Shown here one piece after another: positions 54,833 to 64,000 of a stretch of DNA of 64,000 nt. Both the position numbers and the translations under genes were made by a program. The stretch's first letter is position 1. Every line of letters starts with the position of its first letter. Origin of the DNA: Hydra vulgaris (taxonomy: Eukaryota > Cnidaria > Hydrozoa > Anthoathecata > Hydridae); NCBI RefSeq assembly GCF_038396675.1, contig NC_088924.1, forward strand, positions 23,810,001 to 23,874,000. The letters are read 5' to 3'. The notes under the pieces were generated by a model. That model was not told where the DNA came from and did no database searches. It saw only the letters and a program-made list of their open reading frames with translations.

Positions 54833-55541
54833 AGAAGGTATTTTCAGTATTTCTCTTTTTCCCTGTTTGACACGTTCTTGAGTTTTTCTGCAAAAATGAT
54901 TAAAATTTGTTTCATCCAACCAAACTATCTGATGACCATTTGTGATGTGTTCGTTAATGTTCCTAACATATTCAGTTCTTTTTTCTTTGTTTTTATTACT
55001 ATTCATTGTAGTAAGTTCCTTGTGCACTTTTTTAAATAAAAATAGTCTGCCTTCGAGGTAATTGGCAATTGTGTTATGCTGACGCTAATATTAAATTGTC
55101 TTAATATCCTTGTTTTAATGGCAACCAATGTCAACTGACAGTCACTTTCAATTTATGTTAGTGTTTCTTCAATTTGATCATTGGTTAATTTTTTTGGTTT
55201 AAAACCACCTCTTCCAATAAAATTTAAGTTTCCGTTGCGGACCCAATTGGATGCTATCTTATATTTGATACTTAAAGTTTGCGCCACAGTCACCTAATTG
55301 TTGTTTCGCTCAGTACATTCACTTACTCTTCTTCTATCATTCGATAAAGATAAAACATGTTTTCTTTCAACTTGTTCAGTTGTATGTATTTCTTGTCTAC
55401 AAATTGGAAAAGGTGGTTTTGATTGTTCAAGAAGTGGTTGTAAACAAATTTGGTGAAATAAATGCTTGCACGGATTCAATTTATTAACAGACTTTCTATT
55501 CATAGTGTATTTAAAAATAACACAACGATCTTTCTATTCCA
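54833..55541 (-). pseudogene. RING-like finger plus HTH plus truncated DDE_3 transposase
   Basis: Read leftward from about 55541. KLNPCKHLFHQICLQPLLEQ and FPICRQEI match the second half of a RING finger (C-x-H-x2-H-x2-C ... C-x2-C, with Phe in place of one Cys). DRRRVSECTERNNN and VAQTLSIKYKIASNWVRNGN follow, a helix-turn-helix like those of IS630 transposases. Then, after stops and frame changes, YVRNINEHI and HQIVWLDETNFNHFCRKTQE, the first-Asp block of DDE_3 (IS630/Tc1-type) enzymes. Coding then stops abruptly in the terminal array, so the second Asp and Glu are missing. Inference: an internally deleted derivative of a larger element whose transposase carried a RING finger. Confidence 0.7.
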
Positions 55542-55671
55542 TTACTGTATTACTGTATTGCTGGTGCATACAAATGCTAAACTTGATATTATTAACTTAA
55601 TAAAATGCATGTCCAAGAAGAGCTTTTATAATGACCTTTAAGCTTACATTGAATTCACAATAACAAATAAT

Positions 55672-55905
55672 GTATTCTCATTTACATATAACAATTTCTT
55701 AATTACAATATTTGTTTTTCAGATAACAGATTGCATTTTCTCATTTAGATGTTGGGTTTCTCGATTACATTTTAAAATTTCTTAATTACATATTGTGTTC
55801 TTAATTACATATTGCGACTTCTAAATTACATGTTGTATTTTTCAATTACATCTTACTTTTCTTAATTATAACTTTCAAGTTCTCAATTACATCTTCAAAA
55901 GGTGT
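55672..55905. repeat. Right array of ~21-bp subterminal motif
   Basis: About eleven variants of TTCTTAATTACA, the inverse of the left array, with regular spacing near two helical turns. Confidence 0.8.
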
Positions 55906-56354
55906 AGATGTTAGCCTGTTGATGTTTTCAACTTTTATTTAGTTTATTTTGAGCATACTTTATTAACTTTTTAATTAAAATTAAAAACTTAATAATCAAG
56001 TTTTATTAATAAACTTTAACTTAATTAGGCAAATATTTATAAATTTTATATTATTATTTAATATATAATTAAGCAAGATACTTTATTTTAAATATAAACT
56101 CTTACAAACAAAATCTTTGGGAAATAATGAAAAACTTTTCTCACTTACATTACAACATCCAAAACTATTATCATTCATTTCAATAATCTTTCCAAATACT
56201 TTGACAAATACAAAATAAATATCAGTTAATAAACGGTGGTGAAAGCTTAAAAACGAGTTTCTTCATAATTTTTTATTTTTCAAAAGCATGACTTTCAATC
56301 CGTTTTCCGGATTGAGACGACCTTTGCGTCACATTTTAAATGATGCGTATAAAT

Positions 56355-56440
56355 ACTGTGCATGTATGTAGGAAGAACAGCAATTTTACTTTGGGATCCG
56401 GTGTCGGAACAATAACCAAAGCCTAAGCAAAAACTTAACA
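56355..56440 (-). repeat. Dispersed repeat copy 2 (partner at 8910-9000)
   Basis: On the minus strand: GGTTATTGTTCCGACACCGG, GTAAAATTGCTGTTCTTCC, ACATACATGCACAGTATTT, the same blocks as 8910-9000. Confidence 0.7.
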
Positions 56441-56737
56441 GGATTAGTCGATATAGCTCGCACTTAACAGAATTAATAGGAAGTTAAATGGTTTGCTAGT
56501 AATATTTGCCGGGTTTTTTTTCTCGGGTCGTAACTATAACTCTAACTATTTTAACTATTATTTTTATGCTAACTTATTTATTTTTTATTTAGCACTGATT
56601 TTTTTTTAAAGTGAAACTGAATTGATAAAAAAAAAATTGATTAACTTGAGGCAGAAAAAGTAGTCGAAAAAAATACGTTTTCATAAAAGCATTGCATAAT
56701 AAAAAGATGAGAAAAAAAAGCCTTTTAAAAATAAATT

Positions 56738-56950
56738 ATATTCTAATCTTTTATTCTAATCTTTTATTCTAATCTTTTATTCTAATCTTTTATTCTAATC
56801 TTTTATTCTAATCTTTTATTCTAATCTTTATTCTAATAATTTAATTTTATGTTCTAATCTTTACTCTAATTTTCTAATCTTATATTCTAACCTTTATTGT
56901 AAGATTCTAATCTTATATTCTGATCTTTGTTCTAATATTCTAGTACTCTA
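56738..56950. repeat. 13-bp minisatellite (TTTTATTCTAATC)n
   Basis: About seven near-perfect units to 56830, then degenerate units to about 56950. Confidence 0.92.
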
Positions 56951-56951
56951 A

Positions 56952-57412
56952 TTTTTTTTTTTGCATTTAGTTATTTTAGGTATCCCGAAAAGCATTGTAC
57001 CATAGCGCAGAGGTTAAATAATAAAATAAAGAAAAAGGTCTGAGGTTTAGATAGAAAAACAAAATAAGTTTTCATGCAAAATTGCTTTATATTGCCTTGG
57101 TATACAAGAATTAGTTTGTTGCAAAAAGAGATTTTTTTTTAATTTTTAGTATTTTCTAATTAGTATGAAATAGAATGATAAAAATGCAATAATGGTATGA
57201 AAGATAAAAATGCAGATAACAACAAAATAACATTTTTATTTTAATAATGTAGTTGCTCCAAGAAGTCTTATCACAGAGTACCGCAGAATAGCGTTTAACC
57301 AGGAAGTTCGCGCCTCTTCCTTTATCAATGATGTAAATATTTCAGAGCCGGCTTCAAACCATAAACCCTCAGTTCTGAAGCCAGAAGTCTAACCACTACA
57401 CCACAGCTGCTT
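56952..57412 (-). mobile_element. SINE (same family as 17292), interrupted or two copies
   Basis: Minus strand from 57412: GTGGTGTAGTGGTTAGACTT (A box region), GGTTTGAAGCC (degenerate B box), AACTTCCTGGTTAAACGC and GGTACTCTGTGATAAG, matching the arm SINE body in order. A piece with the family tail (CCTAAAATAACTAAATG and an A run, 56952-56990) lies about 260 bp away, so either the copy is split or a second copy is nested. Confidence 0.8.
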
Positions 57413-58043
57413 AAAAATTAGGTTCATATTTTTAATCTAACGAATCATTGCTTACAAAAGTAAAATGTTGATTGTAGTTGTTAGCCAAAATCAGTCTAAA
57501 TGCAGAATCAGTATTCAATGTTATAGAACTCCTCATTAGATATTATTACCCATTTTCTAATAATTTTGTGGAACATGTATGATTTCAATAGATAGCGTAA
57601 AACTCTTTTAAAGAGACAAATGGTGACCTAGAACACAAAACTAATGCGCTCACCAAACCCTAAATTTATTATTTTTATTTTATAATTAATTAAGTAAGAA
57701 AAAATTGTAATGATTAAAATTCTTATTGAATATTACTAAAAATGTTTTAGTAATTTTGAACCGGATATAGTATAATACCGGTCAACAAAAAAAATTAAAA
57801 TTTTTTTTTTTTTTTTCAATTTTTTTTTTTCGTTTCTTTCTCGATTTACAAGTAAATTAGCAAAATAGGCAACAATATTTTTCGAACAGCATTTGGTTTT
57901 TGATTTTCATGGAATCTCCTTTACTATTTTACTTAGATTTTTGGGTTTTTTATACTTAAAAGTATATTTTCAACTTGTTTTAAATATGACTTTGGAAAAA
58001 ACTTTTTGCGGGAACGGACGTGTTTTTGTAAACTTATTTAAAA

Positions 58044-58370
58044 ATGGTTAAGTTTACCGTTTTACAAATTAAAGACCTTATCATTTCGGAGAATACCTTA
58101 ATGAAAATATTTAACGAGAAGTTTGATAAAATGGAACTTAAGCTGTGAAATCTTCAAGAAGAAAATACAAAACTAAAAAAAGAAACAAGTAAACTGAGAA
58201 TATCGGCGGAGTTTCTTAGCGAGAAAAATAAATCAAATGTTCAAGAACTTTCTGATACAAAAAAAAAAAAAAACTCAACATCAAACCAAAATGACATAAC
58301 AAACGTTGTTGTCAAAGACAAACTAGTTGAGTTGGAAGACCGGAGTAGAAGAACTTCTTTTTGCTCAAAA
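58044..58370 (+). pseudogene. Non-LTR retrotransposon ORF1-like coiled-coil fragment
   Basis: From ATG 58044: VLQIKDLIISENTLMKIFNE, TGA at 58146, then ENTKLKKETSKLR and ending VKDKLVELEDRSRRTSF after a poly-A run (58259-58274). The heptad-like helix followed by KL.(D/E)LEDRSRR is typical of L1/CR1-type ORF1 proteins, which bind RNA and trimerise through the coiled coil. No reverse transcriptase follows. Confidence 0.65.
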
Positions 58371-58668
58371 CGTCATTTGTAACTTGAATATATCAAAACT
58401 ATAACAGAACTATAATTAAACTTAAATTTATCAAAAATATAACAGAGCTATATTTAAACTTAAATATATCAAAAATATAATAGAACTAAATAGAAATGTA
58501 GAAAACACAAATTGATAATCATCTCTATCACGTCAATAAAGCTGCATGCTTATCAACGTTAAAAAATCCAATAAATATTTAAAAACATTAAACACTAAAC
58601 ATATTAAATGTTTGTCATTATTGAATATTTTTTCTACTAATTTAGCTCTGTTTTTTCAAAACACTTTT

Positions 58669-59220
58669 TGTCAATTTTCAATACCTGTGATTCCTTCCAG
58701 ATTATTCTAAAAATGAAAATAAGTCCAGATGCCTCTCCGCTTTTTTTTCTGACTTTCTTGAAGTATTCTGAGTGTAAACTTAAATCTTAAACTTCTTTAT
58801 TATGTGCAGTTCAAATGTTACATTTAAAACAAACTTTTTATGTTTCATATGTTTTGACTCAACTAAAAAAAAGTTAAGTGCTTAAGAAAAGCTTTTCTTA
58901 AGCACTTAACTTTTTTTTAAGTTTGATTATTAACCTTGAATTGGTAAAAACAAAGAAAAAAAATAAATTGATATAAAGAAGTGTAAAAGAGTAAAAATGA
59001 ATCGACATAAAAAAGTGTTTAGATAGTTGAGTCAAAACATATGAAACATAAAAAGTTTGTTTTAAATGTAACATTTGAACTGCACATAATAAAGAAGTTT
59101 AAGATTTAAGTTTACACTCAGAATACTTCAAGAAAGTCAGAAAAAAAAGCGGAGAGGCATCTGGACTTATTTTCATTTTTAGAATAATCTGGAAGGAATC
59201 ACAGGTATTGAAAATTGACA
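58669..59220. repeat. Perfect 197-bp inverted repeat with 158-bp spacer
   Basis: Arms 58669-58865 and 59024-59220 pair with a constant sum of 117889; I found no mismatch on reading through. The spacer begins with a second perfect palindrome (58864-58919). Confidence 0.92.
58864..58919. repeat. Perfect 56-bp palindrome, no loop
   Basis: Centred on AAGCTT between 58891 and 58892, with A8/T8 at the ends and AAGTTAAGTGCTTAAG in the arm. Confidence 0.95.
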
Positions 59221-61110
59221 TAAAGCAAATAAAATATATTGGCAGAAAGGTTTAGTTTATCATAAAGTAATTGTTGATATATAAACTTTACGCCGAAATA
59301 TTTTTTGGGAAAAATGTTTAAATCTTAGATTATGTATTTTAAATTTTTATTTTATTGTAAATATATAATACATTCAATAATACAATAGATCCTCTGCTTT
59401 TTAAGAAGATTTAAAAAAACCATTTTAACGTGAGTACGGGCTTTGTTAAAAAATCATCTGCTGTTACTGCCTTAATGGAAAAATCATAATTTAGTTTGCA
59501 GGCTAAACTATGTCTAACTCGTTTCTTATATTAATTTTGATTATAAAATTGATATTTTAATAAAATAATGAAAAAAGGAAGAATTTCGCTAAACCTCACA
59601 AATGTTCATCTTTTAAGATTAGCACAAACAATGCTGAGAGCATTTTTATAGTTTCCAAAAAAGTTAAGGGACAAGTAGCCTTTTCTCTTCTTAAAAAAGT
59701 TTATTTTGTTCGAGAGGAAAGTTTAGGAGTTTAAATCTTTCTCAGAACAGGAAAAACTAACCAAACAAGATAATTATGACAAAGATTCTATCAATAATCA
59801 AATAACTTGGTGAATACTTTACGACTAAGACAGTTCAAGTCTATTGAAATGTTAAAAGCGAAAGAAAATGGTATCAAGTTTCAATCAAACATAGAGAAAG
59901 CCCTGGATACATAAAAGTTAACTGCTTTTCTACTTTTATGTTGCTAAAATCATAAAACTTTTAAGAAAAGAAAAAAAAGTGACGACAAGGTCACGCTGAG
60001 TCATTTATACTCTTTGAACTATATTTTAAAATAAAATTACTTTTTTTGCAACTATTTATTTGAAATCATTAATAATATACTCAAGGATCATTGAAGGTTA
60101 TAGTAACCTTGTTTTACCAAATCAAAGACAGGGTATAATATAGTAGTTCCGGAAGAACGCACTTAGAGACAATATATTGTAATATATAATACTTAGAGAC
60201 AATATATACTACTTAGAGACAAAGATATTGCTTGTTTTAGTCTGCTTTGAAAAGCTTGATAAGAATCATTTTACATGACAACCATTGTGGAGAAATTAAA
60301 TCTCCATGAATGCAAATATGTATTAGCATTCTCACTTAAGTTGACCAACGTTTTGCTACATATTTCATGTTGCTTTCATAATTTTTATAACAACATTTTT
60401 ATAACAACATTTTTATAACAACATTACATATGAAAAAGGTACAATATTAAGTAGCTTTTTTACGCAATTTTTATAATTTGAATTTTTATATTAAAATGTA
60501 GACTTACAGAGAAAAACATGCCAATGTGTAACATAAAGGGTCTTCTGAAGCATTTTTTGATGCAAATGGCCGCTTCGTGGACAGTTTATGAGTATATCAT
60601 TCCAAGATAAAAAAGTGTTCTCATCAAGTTTGAAGTCTCGCAGAACAGCAACAAACATGAGGAAAGAAGCATGGGAATTGCTAAAATCTTCAGTTCAAAA
60701 AGCCTTTCAACATTAATCAAAGGGAAAGCACAGGCATTGGTAAAAAAGTTAAAAGTGTAAAACCATTGAAAATAACTGTTAAAAAATAAAAAAAAGTATT
60801 AATATATTGAATGTATTTTTATAAGATTTTGTTTAGTATTTATTATTATATTCTGCAACAATTGGAAATATTTGCATACTTCTATTCTACTTAATTACTA
60901 TGTTCGACCATTCTATCAATATGTTCTACTTTACTAGCATAATATGTTCCTAAATTAAATTCTAGTAGACATAACGTTTTTTCACCAATTTAGAGCAATC
61001 TGATGTTTTTTTATATAAACACATTTACAGAAATTGAAAAATTGTTATATGTAAACAGTTATTTTTTGATAAATTTCACCTTTCTGACAACATATTTAGC
61101 TATTTTAAAT
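59221..61110. other. AT-rich stretch, no gene seen
   Basis: Contains a three-unit 15-bp minisatellite (ATTTTTATAACAACA) at about 60382-60426 and CTTAGAGACAATATAT repeats at 60160-60225. No supported gene. Confidence 0.5.
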
Positions 61111-61114
61111 AGAA

Positions 61115-61159
61115 AAAATAGTATAGAGGGACATCTGCAGATGCCCTCTATACTATTTT
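61115..61159. repeat. Near-perfect 45-bp palindrome
   Basis: AAAATAGTATAGAGGG (61115-61130) pairs with 61144-61159. The centre CATCTGCAGATG is itself palindromic; one unpaired A at 61131. Confidence 0.88.
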
Positions 61160-62050
61160 GATAAAATTTTCGGGGTGAAACTCTGAGAGTAACTTAAACC
61201 TTAAATTTCTGAAACGTGTGCCGTACAGTTTTATTTTAACAAATGTCTAAACAAAAAAAACAACAACAAAATAATATTCACGCAAGTTTTCAAAAAAAGT
61301 AAACAACTTATATCGGTATAAAAAGGAACTTTTTAAAAATGCCACATTAACTTTGGTGTCCAAACATCATTACCGCTCTTGCGAAAGAATAAACCTTGTT
61401 TATTTCCTGATTAAAAACAAAACAAAAAAAATATATAAGCGATTCAGAAAACAACTATAGGAAAAAATATATAATGCATGTTTTTACCTAGCCACTCTTT
61501 TTTCCAAAATTAAAAACTTGAGTAAAATTGTCTTCTAAATTCCTTCTCATAGCAGGATCAATAAAGTTTGCTGCTGTTTCATAAAATTCCTCATTTGTTA
61601 TTGCCAACCATTTTTTTTAAATTTTGTGGAACATCATATATGTTTTTTGATTACGGTGGATTGCATACAGCTCTTAAGTGGACAAATGTCGTCCAAGAAC
61701 TGAACCAATACGTACGTCCAATGCTAAAATAAATATTTTTATTCAAGGAGTCTTCCATAAAGTAAGTACATATACAGGTTTGGGGGAGGGAGGGGGTTAC
61801 ACAAAAATGTATGAATGCTTACAGGAGGAAGGGGGTAGGGGTGTTAAAGACAGCGAGTACGTACGCAGTTTGACTATCTTTCCTAAAATTTTTTTTTTTT
61901 TCTAACTAAAGCATCTAATTTTACTAGTTTAAAAAATTACTATTATATTATGTAACGTAGATATGTCAAGTTACTCAAGTGTTTTTATGTTTTTAATGTT
62001 TTAGAAAATTTATGCCTTAGATAAAGAAGTGTTGATTTTGTTATAAATAC

Positions 62051-62287
62051 GTATAGGGAAAGAGGTTTGTTGAAAGCATAATGGTGTGTACTCGGTGGAA
62101 AAGAGGCTCCTAAATTAGTGGTTTTTGTGTGTAGGTAATGTAAAGACGCCCCCTAAGAAATAATGTAAGTACACATAGGAAAAGGAATTTAGTGAAAGCA
62201 TGCAGAGATGATCAAGGGAGAAAAGGGATTCTAAATCAGTGGTTTTACTACTCACGTACTTTATAGATGCTCCTTAAGAAAAAATGA
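62051..62287 (+). repeat. Tandem dimer, ~118-bp period
   Basis: The two units share GAAAGCAT, GGNGAAAAG and TCTAAAT(C/T)AGTGGTTTT-like blocks and end in CCT(T/A)AAGAAA. Confidence 0.65.
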
Positions 62288-64000
62288 AATTAATGCGTTG
62301 GTAAATTTTATTGTTTTTGTTTAAAAAGCTTTTACATATGCAATTGTAAATTTAACTGAAGTTATTAAATAGTATTCTAATAACTATTATAGAATGTCAA
62401 AAATGTAAATACTGGGAAGAGTTTGAATTTTTCAATAAAATCCCTCCTCAACCCTGCACTTATCAAAACTGAGTCAATAAACCTCACTATATTCGTCTAC
62501 TCTTGAGACCTTGATAAAAGGGGAGAAGAAGGGGGGGGGGGGAGTTTATCAAATTTATGAACATTTTTCCCACCCACCCAGAGCTTATTATGACCTCCCC
62601 TGTTTATTAATTTTTATTTGTTATCAACAAAAAGTTTATATCTCAAAACTAAAAAAAAAATTCTGTTAAAATCGGCCTCCAAAATTATAAAATAATTATT
62701 TCAGTCACCAATAAAAACAACAACTTTCAGTGCAAACAGGCTTTAAAAATTGCCAATTTTTTAAATCTCGATTTGTCGAAAATGAGCTTTTGGTTTATTT
62801 CTCACCAAAATATAAGACTTAAATCAGCATATTAAATCCTATTAAAATTATGTAAATAGCAGTTTAAAAATGCGCATTTGACCGCAAGCCACGCTAGAAT
62901 TAAATAGATTTTGAAAAAAAAAATTAGTTCGGATTTATAAACTTAACTTTTATATAAAAATATTTATATTGTAACATAAAAAAGAATTCCCACCCTCCCT
63001 GATATTCTTCCCCCTCCCCCCTCCTCATCCTCCTCCTTCCTTGTATTAAAGACTCGAGAATACTTTCGATAAACTTCGTTTTTATTTAAATAATTAAAGC
63101 TTTATTTAAATGATTATGGTTTCTTGTGAATAATAAAGCTTTATTGGAATAATTAAGGATTTATTTTTATGTACAAACGAAACCAAGAGAACCCTTTTGA
63201 TTAAACGTTACTGAAAATTTTTTTTACCGTCTATCGGAGATTCAGGTCAAATAAATACTGAAACGGTGAGGATTTTTTAACCTTACCTATGGTAAGCAAA
63301 ATAAAACCATTTTAAAAATGTTTGAGTAAAAGATTTTTCTTGGTTCCGTTTAATTTAAAAATAGAATTCTAAAAAGTATATAGCAAAGCGGTTTTTTGAG
63401 CATAGCGGTGAAGAGCTACTTTTTGATTAATTTGCGTAAATTCCTCATTATATCGAAGTTCTAGATATTTTTCTAATACTTGCGTCTACGTAAACTTGTA
63501 TACTGTAACTCTTTTTTTAATTATCAAGAAAATTTTATTTTAAGTTATCAAAATATTATGGGTGAATCCTGGGTACCGCAAGATACAAGATCCGCCCCTA
63601 GATCCGCCCCTGTATCCTAATAAATAATATTAATAGAGATTTTGAATAATTTTTACCAATAGCAAGCTTGCTAAACTTTCAAAAATCGCTAAATGACCAT
63701 ATACAATCGATGATGCCGAAGAACTTAACTCTGCTTTTAAAAACCATTAAAGAATCTTAGCTCCTAGTATCTTTGCTTCTTATATTTCCATCTTATCAGG
63801 TTTTTGATATGTTTTAAATCTTTTATAATTTTCAATTTAAAAATTTAATAAAAATACGAAGTATTTGAAAAAATTTAAAGTATCACTTTTTAGCAATTTA
63901 ATTTTTATAATATGTTAATGGTCATTTTAGTGTTCTTATTCTTTTTTAGTTTCTAAATAAGTGGACCTGATGATATTACAGTATTTTTTATATATTCCCC
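62288..64000. other. AT-rich stretch, no gene seen
   Basis: Includes a 12-G run (62531-62542), pyrimidine-rich segments near 63000-63040 and a duplicated GATCCGCCCCTA at 63589-63612. No supported gene. Confidence 0.5.

Larger units (their letters stand above)
54659..55912. mobile_element. Small IS630/Tc1-like element with iterated subterminal repeats
   Basis: Ends TACACCTTT (54659) and inverted TACACCTTTT (ending 55911), readable as a TA duplication plus CACCTTT. Both termini are built of a ~21-bp motif centred on TGTAATTAAGAA: several copies at 54690-54830 and about 11 at 55672-55900, in inverted orientation relative to each other. The interior encodes a degraded RING-like/HTH/transposase fragment on the minus strand. 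Confidence 0.75.

Noticed and set aside
61678..61905. 75-codon frame
   Set aside because: It contains a Gly-rich stretch from a GGGAGGGAGG tract and ends in poly-Phe from a T run; no support as a gene.

Overview
This window looks like eukaryotic, very probably metazoan, nuclear DNA. It is extremely AT-rich, carries long (TA)n tracts, spliced transposase genes and tRNA-derived SINEs, and has no bacterial operon structure. The mix of Tc1, hAT, PIF/Harbinger, THAP/YqaJ-type, Helitron and non-LTR remnants suggests a cnidarian such as Hydra. That assignment is inference, since no host gene is recognisable. Every coding sequence I can support belongs to a mobile element, and almost all are broken by stops or frameshifts.

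Region by region. 1-1500: 3' part of a hAT transposase gene. 3.1-4.5 kb: SINE-like repeat, non-LTR reverse transcriptase fragment, hAT remnant. 4681-6689: a full-length Tc1 element of the IR/DR type, set inside a TA tract; its 5' region has a dense array of heat-shock elements followed by a TATA box. 7.2-15 kb: MITEs, hairpins, microsatellites and a hAT fragment. 15.2-15.97 kb: a Helitron N-terminal remnant.

15975-44529 is one giant, nearly perfect palindrome: two arms of about 13.1 kb in inverted orientation around a 2285-bp spacer. From outside to inside each arm holds a PIF/Harbinger element (transposase plus Myb/SANT-like partner, with a SINE in an exon), a THAP-DDE transposase facing a SAP-SWIM-YqaJ nuclease gene (an ISL2EU-like pair), and a non-autonomous element 'E' with CAGGG termini that itself contains two nested MITEs. 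The spacer is a diverged partial copy of E. Arm boundaries coincide with transposon termini. Arm lengths differ by a single TA unit, yet a 91-bp patch near the outer end has 21 differences, all transversions.

44.5-49.4 kb: a 380-bp tandem dimer, then a ~3.0-kb element (45724-48766) with bipartite terminal inverted repeats and a spliced transposase-like gene of a family I cannot name. 49.5-64 kb: MITE, non-LTR fragments, SINEs, a small element encoding a RING-like/HTH/DDE fragment flanked by arrays of a ~21-bp motif, minisatellites, and a perfect 197-bp inverted repeat enclosing a 56-bp palindrome. Stretches not listed hold AT-rich sequence in which I see no gene.
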